Below, piece after piece: positions 26,068 to 37,721 of a stretch of DNA of 64,000 bases; positions within the stretch are counted from its first letter, which is position 1, and the number at the start of each line of letters is the position of its first letter. The notes beneath the pieces were generated by a model. That model made no database searches. It was not told where the DNA came from and was given only the letters and a program-made list of their open reading frames with translations. Source of the DNA: Torymus aiolomorphi. Lineage: Eukaryota; Arthropoda; Insecta; Hymenoptera; Torymidae. Both the position numbers and the translations under genes were made by a program. The stretch lies in the NCBI GenBank assembly GCA_036365515.1, contig CM070873.1, forward strand, positions 89,101,673 to 89,165,672. The letters run 5' to 3'.

Positions 26068-26664
26068 CACTGAGAGAATAATATTGCTACTGTTAACATA
26101 TTTATCTATTTGAAATACAATTATTTGACACATTTAAGGATAAAATGTGATATTGTAATAGTTACAATATCTATACTAACTCATAACATATTTAGATTTG
26201 AAAGCAGCTGATAGTAGAAGTTCTTGTAAATTGTAGTTTTTCAATCTAATAGCCACTTTTCTACCAGGATGATGTTGTTATATAACAAAAAGGTTTGAAA
26301 TAAAAACTCCATTTAGTTTTTTACACCAACGTTTCGGACATTTTTATTGTTTATGACCCTCATCAGGATAAACAATAAAAATGTCCGAAACGTTGGAGTA
26401 AAAAAATAAGTAATGTTTTTATTTCAAACGTTTTTGTTATAAAACAACATCATCTTGGTAAAAAATTGCCCATTAGATTAAAAAACTACTATAATAAGCA
26501 TATTGTAACTATTACAATATTAATGTTCTCAGGTAACATATTGAGATTGTTTATGTGAACATGCTAACTTAACAGTTAACATGGCTTTATAACTGTTACA
26601 ATGCCTATATTTGGTCATATTTAAACATAGGCATGTTAACAGTAAACAAATCCTTTTCTCAGTG
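26068..26664. mobile_element. Palindromic TA-flanked element, 597 bp
   Basis: The TIRs begin CACTGAGAGAATAAT on the left and CACTGAGAAAAGGAT on the right (as inverse). Both are flanked by TA (26066-26067 and 26665-26666), and both share ACTGTTAACAT about 20 bp further in. Further inverted homology runs through much of the element. At the centre a 28-bp nearly perfect inverted repeat (TTTCGGACATTTTTATTG and complement) surrounds a 14-bp loop. No transposase. TA duplication fits Tc1/mariner-like mobilisation, but that class is an inference. The loop region is discussed as a hammerhead-like core. Confidence 0.85.
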
Positions 26665-28967
26665 TATCTATTTCTTGTCGCAACTTTAGAAAAAATAAAA
26701 GAATTCATCATCACAATGGTGTTACATGAAACGACCCAAGTAAAAATTAGCTGGTATATATGCCGTACAATGTCGAATTTCTTACTTTGATAATTGTTCG
26801 GAACCACTATGCTACGTTTACTATCTCGTCTAAAGCAGTAATTACGGGTAAGTGGTTAAAGACAAATTTATTTGTGATAGCTATGTGAGCTAAGTACCAT
26901 AATTACACACTGAAAAATAGCATCTGCTTGTAGATTAAGTAGCAAGCTCCGAAATGACTCTGCAATATTTAACTGCTTAATAAAATATAGCATGTATGAA
27001 AGAAGACTTGATGTAATCAATGTCATTCGTAGAGCCATCCGCTGCTGTAAGATATAATAGAGATTCTACGAAGATAAATGAAAGCTCACGCAACGTGCTT
27101 GGCCCTACTGAATTCAACATTCCGCTGTCTTTTGAGCTCCTACTGGAATTCACGTGCTTACTCACTCGGTGCTCCTTACATCGCGATGAAGTATCTTGAC
27201 TGATCGGACAGTTCTAAATTGTTGGCATTCATTTTAGACAACACCAATCAATTTTATGATCGGCCTTTTAAAACGGTAGTGCGCGTCTATTAAATAATAA
27301 AACATTACCTCCGATTTGCCCGAGGAGTGTAAAAGGCACAAAGTTATGATCGGCAAAGTGTTTGTGCACACAGTTGTTTCATCAGTATAGTTATTGTTTC
27401 TAGTTCGGCAGTAAGTTTGGAAAGGAGTAGTATCTCTCTCTCTCCCTCTCCTCCATCAACCGCGACGGGCCCTTATCCAAACAAAGTGTCGCTCCCTGGT
27501 TAAGCGCCCTAGATCAACGATCTGGGCCACGCGCAGCTTGCCGAAAGTCGGCAAGAAATAGAAGAGACTCGTTCGGACCCTCTGCGGAGGAGCGAGGCGA
27601 AAATCGAGCAGAGGAAATCGGGCTCTCGAGTGCACTTGGCTGCGGGTGCAGGTTGCTCGGGCCCATCCCGCGATAAAATTCCATCGCAAGAATCTGGCCG
27701 AGGCTAGGCTGTAAATACTGGCGGGCTGACGTTACGCAGAATGCGGTCGCTCCTGCTCTCCTTTGGGCCCCTTGCGCCCTCCCGTGAATAGGAGAGACTT
27801 TTCGCAGGACAATGCGTTGTGCTGGCAGCGGTTCTCTCTCGCGCCTGTCGCCGGAACGTGCGAGGAAGGAGAGCGGTCAGTGGCGAATAAATCGCGCTCC
27901 CTGCATCTCCCGGTCTCCTCTCCTGCCGGCGGCGGCGTTTACTTTTCTCCCCCCCCCCCCCGAGAGGGCCCGGCGCGGCTGCTCGCTCGCGGCCACAAAT
28001 TATTGCGTCCTCGAAAATCTTCCAAGAACATCATCACCGCCCCTTCTCCCCCTTTTGCTACCGCCGCCGCGGCGGACTGCGCGAGCTGCATCAAAACTCG
28101 ATTTAAGAGCCTCCCGCGATGCAACGCGAGCCGCTACGCCTTTTTAACCAGCCTTTAATTTATCCCTCTCAATTTCTCTCCTGCCCGCGCCGAGCCGCGC
28201 TCGTGAGAGATTAGAGAAAGAGTCCTGCCTAGAATCTATGCATGCACGCACATCCATCCCCTCGGCCCTCGGAAAGGCGGTTACTTTCTCCCCGCACTTC
28301 ATTCACTTGATCTTGCGTCCACTTAACCCACAAGTGAACTCATTTTTACTGTTGCCAACGATGAGATATAATATTGCATAGCAAATTTTATATTATTGCA
28401 CAGATAATTATCAATTTGCCGATAGCTCGTCTTCTTTCCTATTCCTAGCTATAATTAAGATTATTTGCCAGCACTCGGTAATTATTTAATAGTCGAAACG
28501 AGCATCCTGACAAATTGAAAATTTACACGAGAGTCGGCGCGTTAAAAGAAGAAGGCAATTAATAAGCAGGCAGCGAGCACATATGGCTGCGCACAAAAAG
28601 TAAATGACAAGCCCGGGGAGGAGGCAGTACCTCAACCGGTTAAGGAAATCACAATTCATATTGCAGTAGCAGTATACATTATATCGGATTCCCGCTACAT
28701 CAGTCGCTCCTTAGTGCTGGCGCCCGAGCGCGCACGCGGCCATTCAAACAGCTGATCAATGCGCGCACAGTGTAAACCCAGACGCTCCGACATGGACGTG
28801 CGGTTCGGTAGGTGCAGGCGCTAAAAGGACGAGGGGGAAGCACAAAACCGCAGAGCAGTAAAAGCGAAACTTGCGCGGAATTTTCGCACTTTTTATTTAA
28901 ACCGCCTTCCTCGCAGCCACCGCTACCTTTTCCTTCTCTTCTTGCACGCATCTTTCTTCCTCTCGCC

Positions 28968-28988
28968 CTCTCTCTCTCTCTCTCTCTC
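28968..28988. repeat. (CT)n microsatellite
   Basis: A pure CT run of 21 bp, about 20 bp before a (TA)n run. Confidence 0.95.
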
Positions 28989-29007
28989 GTCTGTTAGCGA
29001 GCTGGCA

Positions 29008-29030
29008 ATATATATATATATATATATATA
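29008..29030. repeat. (TA)n microsatellite
   Basis: A pure AT dinucleotide run of 23 bp inside a GC-rich block. It could be mistaken for a TATA box. Confidence 0.95.
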
Positions 29031-29426
29031 CTTGCGCTGATGCCGATCTCGCAACGCGTCCGTGACATGGTCTAACGTTATAATTTCGTCGGACGACGGT
29101 AAGTTCTTTACGCGTGGCTGCGGCTTGTGGCCAGCCACTTTTGTTGCGACGCCGGGCAAGAAGAATAAAAAGCCATATACACATAAAGCATGCGGGATAT
29201 CCAAATTGTGCGCGAGCGCGTTAATAGTATAACCTGACTTTTCTTCCTGCCGGGCCAACACGTATTTTACTGTCATTGCACTAATATGTTCCTCCGCACG
29301 TATTCCGTGATGGTTATTACCATTCTATATTTATTGTCTCTTTGAAAACTGCTGCTATCAATCACCAGGCGTTAGTATAAAATTATTTTAGAGATTGCGA
29401 TAACATTAAACTGCGATAAGTATATA

Positions 29427-29666
29427 CACGGAGAACAATTTTTTTTTGTAAACTTGACTGTTTTTATATAAGAAAATTTACCATTTTCCACAGTAGCTCT
29501 GAGACATGCTCGTGGGATTTTTACTTTTTAAATAGTGATTTTCATGATGCAAAATTACTATTTCAAAAAGTAAAATTTTTAACAAGTTCAAGTCCCTGCG
29601 CTGCTGTGGAAAATAGTATATTTTCTTATAAAAAAGTAAAGTTTAGAAAAAAAATTTTTCTCCATG
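29427..29666. mobile_element. TA-flanked MITE, 240 bp
   Basis: The left end is CACGGAGAACAATTTTTTTT and the right end is its inverse (AAATTTTTCTCCATG), with TA on both sides. Inverted homology continues inward, pairing ACCATTTTCCACAG with CTGTGGAAAATAG. The elements at 26068 and 62903 have related CAC(T/G)GA termini. Non-coding. Confidence 0.88.
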
Positions 29667-30025
29667 TAATAAAACAGTGAAAGCTTGTAAGATGAATTGC
29701 CTAAATAAGTGAAACGAATTTGCATGCATCTAACGCAGCGTCATTTGGCGAGAGACGGGTAATTGAATTATAAATAGTCTCAGCGAAACAAGAGTCATAT
29801 AAGTATATATCGCGAGATAATTAAAACGTCTCATTATCTAATCGAATAGAAAGAAGCAGAGCAATGTGCGGACGTGCGGGGGCAAAGAAAACAAAGAGGG
29901 TCGCGCGGCCGAGGAATTCCCGAAGCCGACGGTCCGTTAATCACTATAGGCATCTAATCGAGAGGAGCGCGTGCGCGCGCGGGCACAAGGGCAGGGGGAG
30001 TAGGTAAAAAACCGAGGGGCGAGCG

Positions 30026-30028
<3 letters not shown>

Positions 30029-30079
<51 letters not shown>
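30029..30079. repeat. (GA)n microsatellite, 51 bp
   Basis: A pure GA run preceded by GAGCGAGC variants. Confidence 0.98.
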
Positions 30080-30082
<3 letters not shown>

Positions 30083-30198
30083 CCCCGCGATAATCCTTGC
30101 GTATCGCGCCGAATGTTTTGGCCTCTCCCCGGCGGGAGGCCGATCGTGGGTATGAGGCGCGGAAAAGGAAGGCCCAGGGGAGACGCGAGGAGAGAGGG

Positions 30199-30228
30199 AG
30201 AGAGAGAGCGAGAGAGAGAGAGAGAGAG
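30199..30228. repeat. (GA)n microsatellite, interrupted
   Basis: A GA run with one CG interruption, 120 bp from a second (GA)n tract. Confidence 0.95.
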
Positions 30229-31093
30229 CATAGCCAAGGGAGAGAGGATGAGAAACAGGGGGATCGACGGGGGCGAGACAGGTGATGCTGGGCCCGAGGC
30301 GTGCGCGCGCGCCTCAGCACAAGGAGCACGCATATATATAGGCATGCGCGTATGAGCGAGAGAAAAGACCGCTCTCTCATGAGAAAGAGAGAGGGCAGGC
30401 GTGCGCGGGCTAAGGTATTTTAACACACGGCATTCCTGTTGTCGGGACTCCGGATGCTTTAGCTGGCAACGTAGCTGGCGTTGAAGCGGCTCCGGTGTCT
30501 CGTCTCGCGAGAAAATAATATCCATATCCACGTACGGAGCTTTGCTCGCCGAACGGCTATCCCTATACTCACGTCTTTTATTTCGTTTCTCCTCCGACCG
30601 TAGACACCAAAATCCAACTCATTCCAGCCCGAGTTTACAGAGAAGAACAACTCAATATTAAACCCAGGTGAGCCGTATTACAGTTACTTAAACAAAATAC
30701 AACCAGAAGAACGCTGCAAGATAACATAACCAATTAACGAGAGGAGGCACAATTGAAAGGCAATTGGTGCAAAGGGTAAATGCATTATTATGGAGAAAGG
30801 CGTGGAGCCGATAGCGCGCCGTGTAATTAATCATCTTTACTATCGAAAAATCAGACGCATCTGTTCGGATTAATAAGTCGAGTGATAGATTCAATGATCG
30901 CGGCTACAGTAGTCCCAAGTGGCGTACTAGCCAGGCGGTAATCCATTCACTCAGCACGTCCACTCAGCCGATCAATTGCCCCATTGCTACCGAATAACAA
31001 CAATAATAATGCGTCGGCACATATAGACGCGCAGCCAAGAGTAGCGGCGCTCACAGGAGCTTAGATAAATTATACATACCGCGGTTGCTACTA

Positions 31094-31102
31094 CTCTCTC
31101 TG

Positions 31103-31139
<37 letters not shown>
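31094..31139. repeat. (CT)n microsatellite followed by (TCTA) units
   Basis: A CT run with TGTC and TCCC interruptions, passing into a short TCTA tetranucleotide stretch up to about 31147. Confidence 0.95.
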
Positions 31140-31148
<9 letters not shown>

Positions 31149-32076
31149 CTTTATTATCTTATATATATTATGTGCCTACTTCGAATGCTTCTTCCTCCTC
31201 TCTTTCTCGCGGTCTTTCACGCTTTATCCTTTCCCATCAACTGTCTTGTAGCGTTGCGCAATGAGGCACGACTTACGCCGCGCGTATGAAGATGTCATTT
31301 CGCCAGTGCTCACATTCATTCATGAGGAATATCTGAATGGCGTCTCTGAGCCTGTTGTCTGGCGGTGTCGTGTCGCGCTTTGTCCTCGCGTGGGTGTACA
31401 CTTTTTATTTCGCTCTCCCCCTCTTTCTCTCTGTAGGCCAACTCAGGCGCGCTTGACACTTGCGCAAAAGAAAAACGCATTACATTCTTATTATTGCATT
31501 TCGTAATTTTACATCACTGGCGTTTATATGAGATCATGCTAAATATACTTAAGCGTTATTCTAATTATATATCACATACTTTTTTATTAACAACAAATAT
31601 TATTGTTTTTCTTAACAAGAGTATCTTGTCGTATTCTTAAAGCTTTTCTATTATTAATAATTATTACTTATGAAAAAATGTTATCAATGGATTTTAACTG
31701 ATTTTTTACATAAGGGAAAGTTGCACATTCATTCATGGCCATCGCCTAAAGCTGGGCACCAGATGATTCTGCGTCTGATGATATATGTGACGGCATCCGA
31801 CAACTACGGTTAGATGTAAATCATTGTATTCAACATATTTCGTGCCTGATATCTTAAATACGGAATACACAAACTTGCATTCGAATTTCCTATTGTAACA
31901 ACAATCACAGTGTTAAAAGTTATTTGTGCCTTCTCGTCTCTTTTCTTTTTCAATAACGAGCAAGATAATTTATTTTAATAATATCATTTTACATACAAAA
32001 TTTTTGAGGTTACAATTTTGAAAGTATACACATTTTTAGGTTAGTCATTTTATCATACGTTTTTTCGAGTCGTCCC

Positions 32077-32451
32077 AGATAGCAAGAAACGTTTGAGAAA
32101 CGTTTCTACAACAAAATTATAATAATTTACATTGTCAGTTATTAACACTGATATTGCTTCAAACAGTATTGGGTACGCTTTGCTAGAGTAAACGTCCCTT
32201 ATACCCTAGAAATTTTTTTTTTTTTTACGAACTGAACTACGCCATGTATCGGCGTGCCGGATATCGAATACTTAACAATCTTAATGTTTTTGAATATGGT
32301 TAACAAACGTTTCTAATATCTTCCAACAACGTAACCTTACAACGAAGTCGGGCATTTTAACGTTTCTGAAACATCGTAGAAACGTTTCTGGCTCAATAGT
32401 GCAACGTTCCTACGTTTCCAGTGAAACGTTTCAGAAATATTTCTCAAACGA
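32077..32451. mobile_element. MITE-like repeat built on AAACGTTT motifs, about 375 bp
   Basis: The left part reads AGAAACGTTTGAGAAACG and the right end is a diverged inverse (AAATATTTCTCAAACG). At least six AACGTTT palindromes occur inside (near 32088, 32098, 32306, 32361, 32380 and 32423). No coding frame. Termini are approximate and no target duplication was confirmed. Confidence 0.5.
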
Positions 32452-32583
32452 GAGAATACTTATACGAATAAGTCAATTACAAACATTTTATTTCGGTTTC
32501 CCTTTTCCGTCATCAGTTTTTAAAAAGAGGATGAAACTCAGAATATGAAACAATTGTTTGTTTCTGCAATATCTTCTACGAAG

Positions 32584-33172
32584 AAAGAACCGATGCCAAT
32601 AATTGGCACGGTGGTGCTTCGTTAAACTAATATATTAATTCCTTGCGCTAATTTTTAATTCCATTAATTAATTGTGTCACGACAAAATTTCTTCTATCAA
32701 TATTGAAAATAAAACTATTATGTAAAAACAAAAAAAAAAAACAAGATGCATTTGTACATGAATTTTAAAACGTCTTTTTCATTGTTGCGATTCTTGGAGT
32801 TTTGAGGTATCCTATTTCTAAAAAATAAATTTCTTCATCAATAATGATAATCATTTACCATCCTAAAAGTACAATTTTTTAAAAATTATAGTAAATTTAA
32901 TTCTGCTTCCAGAGTATTAAAAATACATAAGCAATATTGACTGAAAAGTATTAAAATATCAAAAAAGAGTAGCCCTTTCTGGTCAAAGTCGGTCCAATGG
33001 ATCCCAAGATCTGTTCGTATATTATTATACCCTTCCACCCACACACCCACACATCCATACGGACATATTTTAAAATAGTATACTTCACTTCCAAATTTTG
33101 TGTACAACATTTTTATCATATTTTCTCGACAAAAATTTTTTTTTCAGTACCACAAAGCTTCCTTTAGGAATA
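32584..33172 (-). mobile_element. Hairpin-ended interspersed repeat, copy 1 (short, about 590 bp)
   Basis: Read on the minus strand, it begins with the palindromic 5' end (TTCCTAAAGGAAGCTTTGTG). It continues with ATGTCCGTATGGATGTGTG and a short degenerate GT/GGT tract, and ends with the hairpin TGCCAATTATTGGCA (32594-32608) followed by a T-rich tail. The order matches the copy at 48812-50198, with most of the interior missing. No coding capacity and no TIRs. Confidence 0.7.
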
Positions 33173-34029
33173 GGCAAAAGTGAGAAAATCCTAGTGATAT
33201 TGACTTCACTCGGAGCTAAATTGTAAAAAGCGTTATGGCTATGCTTTGTCATGTGATGATGATTCCTGTTGATGGCCCCTATAGTGCGCTAGGAAATTCG
33301 ATGCCGATAATTTACACCAGATCCCGTTTCCTGGAAAGAAATGATCGGCAGGTGCTGAAGTAAATAAATATTATTGTCGTGAAAATACCGGCACCCGAGA
33401 GAAAAAAAAAAGGAAACGACTCGGCCGCGCGTTAAGAAAGAGGATAATTTGGCCGAGCGGTAAGAAACGCGACAATTCGCAAACTCCTTCTTTCATTATG
33501 TTTTACTTTGAAAACCGCTGTAGATATTTAAAAAATGTTCAATTCATATATTATTTCTTCGAAGCATGCAATAAAATCAATATTTAAAATTTTTAATGGA
33601 ATGAAAGACATCATTCAACTAATTTAGAATTCACATAATAAATTTGAAATATGCTATAATCAACTAAATTAAGGTAACATCCTTGATACTATTATGGAAT
33701 AAAATATTTGATGTATTTTAATATTTTTCTGATTCATTCATTTATTTTGTAATTTGAATGGGAAGCTTGTTCTTTAAAAAAGTGTTCTACATAAAAAACG
33801 CATAGATTAGTTAAAATTAACATAATCACAAGAAATTTTCTATAGAATCCGTGTAAAATCATTTATACATGTATATTTACATAAATACCTATTTTAAAAA
33901 ATAAAATCTGAAATAGATGTGCAAAATTGGATAGCTGTTCTCAAAGAAAAACTCAATGAAAAAAAGGAGCTCGTGAATTGTTCGCTTTCTTAGCGCACGG
34001 CCGAGTCGTCCCCTTTTCCCTCTCAGCTG
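33173..34029. other. AT-rich spacer, nothing recognised
   Basis: AT-rich with no supported frame. A small GC-rich patch lies at 33395-33480. Confidence 0.5.
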
Positions 34030-34830
34030 ACGATACTTGAAGTTGTCATCATTTAATTGATTTTAAATTAAGACTTTTCAATTATCTTAGATCGTTTTTT
34101 TTTTTATTTTTAGGAACATTGAAGTATGAATATATTACATTCATGTGCGAATATGACATTTGATATAGTATAAAAATATCCTCTCTAATTATGGTGTATA
34201 TAAACGTAATTTTTTTAAATCAGATTATATGTATTAAATAGCATAAGATAGCGCAACAAATTTTTAATATCTGAATTTATAGTTGTAGTGAATCGTGTTT
34301 ATATTTTTTGGAGTAAGAATATAAATTATCATTTTCCAGAATAACAGATGTATTATTGTGATATCATTTCGTTTTTAAAGAAAAATGTTGAGTGTGATGA
34401 ACTTTTGTAAAAATAGAATTTTACATTTCTTTAAAGGTAAGGTTTACTACATTTTTATATAGATTAAGGTGATGTTAAACCCCCCAGTTACCGACGGTTA
34501 CGAACAAATATTTTGATCATTCAATTTTTAATTATAAGAAAATGTTAATATTGTAAAAATCATTAAAAATATTACTTATGTCGACTGCAACTTACTATCA
34601 ACTGATGAGAATTTTTCCATCGGTCTTACAGTCTTATAAATTAAATTAAAATAATTAATATTTATGGCAGTCAGATTGCCATGAATATTAATTATTTTAA
34701 TTTATTTTATAAGACTGTAAGACCGATGGAAAAATTCTCATCAGTTAATATTGTAAAAATGTTAATTATTGAAATTCAAAATTAATATAAGGACTCAACA
34801 GATTAAATTTGAGCAACCCATACGTTTTTA
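34030..34830 (+). mobile_element. Hairpin-ended interspersed repeat, copy 2 (fragment)
   Basis: The stretch TTTAAATTAAGACTTTTCA, the T/A run after it and AATCAGATTATATGTATTAA align with the copies at 55.8 and 56.4 kb. The right side reaches the conserved AAGGACTCAACAGATTAAAT region but stops before the 3' hairpin. A 146-bp palindrome (34600-34745) lies inside and is probably a later insertion. Non-coding. Confidence 0.6.
34600..34745. mobile_element. Near-perfect palindrome, 146 bp (nested MITE)
   Basis: Arms starting AACTGATGAGAATTTTTCCA and ending in the exact inverse are about 69 bp each, almost without mismatch, around a 7-bp loop between ATGGCA and TGCCAT. The near-identity of the arms implies a young insertion or active conversion. 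It sits inside a diverged repeat copy, and similar AATATTGTAAAAAT strings flank it. Confidence 0.88.
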
Positions 34831-35170
34831 TAGTGATGATCCATAGAATTTCTTTTTCCATTTGGAGTCAAGAGTAATGATATATGATTTTGAAGTTACT
34901 TTTTATTTTATAACGACTTTTTTGTTTCTTTAAAATCAATTTCTCGATTTTGCGGTATGAAATTTTCAGTATGAGAATATCTTCAATTTAAAAGAAAATT
35001 ATGTCGATAGCTATAGTTATTATTTTGTTACGCATAATAATAGTATTGTTAGTGTGTTCTTCATTAAAAAATCTATACACACATTTTTTTAAATTTCGAA
35101 AAATTTCTTTTTTTTCAGCGCCACGAAGCATCCCCTGGAGTATTATTCTGTAAGACTTATCGCGCGTTAT

Positions 35171-35384
<214 letters not shown>

Positions 35385-35509
35385 TCGAATGCCATCTTTC
35401 AATTCATATTGTCAAGAAGGTTTGCATCGACGTTCAGGCAACGTGAAAAACGAGAAATTGACGACTCAGCAAAAGAATAATTATCTAGCGATGCACTCAG
35501 CGTGGCATC

Positions 35510-35588
35510 GCGCCATTAGCTCCGTGGTTTGAACGCGAGACTACAAATTGCGGGTCTGTGGGTCCGCATCCAGCTCGTCGTTTATTTT
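35510..35588 (+). pseudogene. Degenerate tRNA-like sequence (tRNA pseudogene or SINE head)
   Basis: TTAGCTCCGTGGTTTGAACG matches the pol III A-box/D-arm layout. It is followed by a plausible anticodon arm with loop CTACAAA (anticodon ACA) and a degenerate B-box, GGTCCGCATCC, where GGTTCGAATCC is usual. A TTTATTTTTT stretch follows. The D, anticodon and T stems pair with mismatches, but the acceptor stem does not pair, so a functional tRNA is unlikely. No SINE body could be delimited. Confidence 0.35.
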
Positions 35589-35799
35589 TTCACGCTTTAT
35601 TATTCAATTCCTACTTACTTAAAAATATACATATAGCAATCGAATTATCGAATTCGTGTACATATGGGAAAAAAGTGACATGAAATATCGTATAACTCAT
35701 AGTAATCAAAGATATTTTTACGTAAACAAATAACTCTTTCCAATACCTATAAATTCAATAGTAATTTAAGGGATTTTACTATAGAGATGAATTTCGATA

Positions 35800-35896
35800 T
35801 CAGAATATTAATTATTGAAATAAAAAATAGATATAAGGAATTAGTTAATTAAGTTTGAGAAAGACGAAAGTGCCAATGGATTGGCGGCAGTTTTTG
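35800..35896 (+). mobile_element. Hairpin-ended repeat, 3' end only
   Basis: ATATAAGGAATTAGTTAATT, then AAGTTTGAGAAAGACG, then the hairpin TGCCAATGGATTGGC and CAGTTTTT match the 3' ends at 50.2 and 53.7 kb. Confidence 0.65.
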
Positions 35897-35965
35897 GTTT
35901 GAAATAATTATCCTACAGTGACATGTGGATGAAATATATGAATAAAAGTGTAGTAAAAGTGTGTA

Positions 35966-36446
35966 GTCTAGCGGCTCATAATATTTCTCGTGGCCATTTT
36001 AGGTCCCCGCCTGAACCAATGTTTTCTAAACGTATTTGAGCTGCTGGATCCGAATTTCGAGGGTGCTCGCTCGAAAAGATTGGCCGCTCGCTCGAAAAGG
36101 TGACTTATTTAGCTAAATTCAATAGTTTTCGAAGTACGACCGATCAAAGATGGGATGCGGTGAGCGAGTGCCACGCTCGCTGTATGTCGTAAGAGCGTGA
36201 AAAATGTTTGACTGGTCGTACCTTGAAAACTATTGAATTTAGCTAAATAAGTATATAAGGACAACAAAGTTGCTAATTTTAAAAATAAAAATTTTGAATT
36301 AATTTTCAGACTTCTACGATACTTTCTTCTACTAACTCAAGCGAGCACCCTCGAAATTCGGATTCAGTAGCTCAAAATTCACCTAGAAAACTTTGGTTTC
36401 GACGGAGACCTAAAATGGCCACGGGAATTGTTATGGACCGCTAAAC
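35966..36446. mobile_element. TA-flanked foldback element, 481 bp
   Basis: The left end GTCTAGCGGCTCATAATATT faces the inverse end AATTGTTATGGACCGCTAAAC, with TA on both sides (35964-35965, 36447-36448). The arms contain TCGAGGGTGCTCGCT and its inverse. A second, inner inverted repeat (TTTAGCTAAATTCAATAG and inverse) surrounds a GC-richer centre. No coding capacity. Confidence 0.85.
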
Positions 36447-37660
36447 TAATGTTGATTAAATTAAAAGCGCCTTATTAGCTTTCACATCGACTAGAAAAAA
36501 CGCGCCAAGACTTTGTGAATGTCAATTTAGCCGCTTGGTGGAGTTGCGATATCTATGTGCCTGCAGCTGAAAAGCCATTCGAGAGGGGCGAACGAGCGAC
36601 TGCTGGCTCTATTAAAAAAGGGTATGCGCTACTTCAATAGCGCGTCGGTTTACAAAATATAGACTGGCGGGATATGGCCATCAAGACATACCGAGTACGT
36701 AATTTTTGTAACCGCGAGGTTGTCGTCTGCCACTTGCACTGTCGCCTCCTTTCAAACTTGAAACTGCAAGTTATCATTTTTTATTTAATTTATAAACAAT
36801 TTCATTTTAAAATTAAATTAACTTTTTGAATGCAATGATTGTGTTTATTATAAGTCTTGAATAATTGTGGAAATGTAAAATAAAAAATTTACTATAGGGA
36901 TACCTAGTATTTTTGCTGTTTAAAAAATAAATAATAATGGCAAACGTATAAATATTCAGTAATAAGATGAATTTGGCATTTTTTTCTTTTTGTGACTGTA
37001 GCCCCATTTTTTAAAGGCTATACTTACTAAATGCTCTAAATTGATAGCTATTAGATTTTAAAATACAACTATATTATTGAGCTGTTAAAAGAATTATATT
37101 GAGGTAGTTTTGTATTTAAAATAACGAAGTGTTAATTTAATATAAAAAAGGTTTACTTTTTTAACTGCATCTAAATAGTGTTTAGGTTACTCGTTGACTC
37201 CGCAATGATTTATAAGTTCGGTTAACATTATAAAAGAACTTTTAAATTTTGCGCAAGTGTACAAATTTTTCGTACATCTACTTTTATTGAGGTTCGAGGA
37301 GTTTGATAGCTGCATAAGCTAAGTAGTCTAGTTTTAATCACGTGCGATTATCGCTATAAAAGAACAAGGCGTTCGATGATCTCGATATCTGGTTTGCCCC
37401 CCTCTCCCCCTTCTTCCATCACTTTATCTAGACATAGGCAAAGAAAAGGAAAAGAAAATCGTGCGATTAGGTGAAAAACCATCCGAATACCGGTGGTTTA
37501 AGCGTCGATGCTTGGCGGCATGACATCAGCGCGCGCGTGCGCGGCGAGAAACTCGTCTTCGTTGTAGCCGCAGGATTTTCCTTCATTTTTTGCTTCTTTT
37601 TTTCCGCGCCTGACCTTCGTGCTAGCGGCGGGTGCACATCCATACGTTCTCGCGAGCAGC

Positions 37661-37666
<6 letters not shown>

Positions 37667-37719
<53 letters not shown>
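37667..37719. repeat. (GA)n microsatellite, 53 bp
   Basis: A GA run with one AA interruption at the left edge. Confidence 0.98.

Positions 37720-37721
<2 letters not shown>

Larger units (their letters stand above)
26665..29426. other. No gene recognised; AT-rich then GC-rich
   Basis: AT-rich to about 27.4 kb, then CpG-rich. It contains a 13-nt C run (27949-27961). A minus-strand 62-codon frame at 26977-27165 lies beside donor-like GTGAGT strings but has no recognisable domain. The GC-rich part has only overlapping chance frames. Confidence 0.5.
29667..32076. other. GC-rich region with three GA/CT tracts, no gene recognised
   Basis: The densest purine/pyrimidine tract cluster of the window lies here (30029-30079, 30199-30228, 31094-31139). 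Overlapping minus-strand frames of 147 and 195 codons between 29937 and 30531 consist largely of Ser-Leu repeats translated from those tracts, so they are artefacts. Confidence 0.55.

Noticed and set aside
29008..29030. TATA box
   Set aside because: It is a pure (TA)n microsatellite with no promoter context.
29944..30531. 195-codon minus-strand frame
   Set aside because: It is largely Ser-Leu repeats translated from (GA)n/(CT)n tracts.
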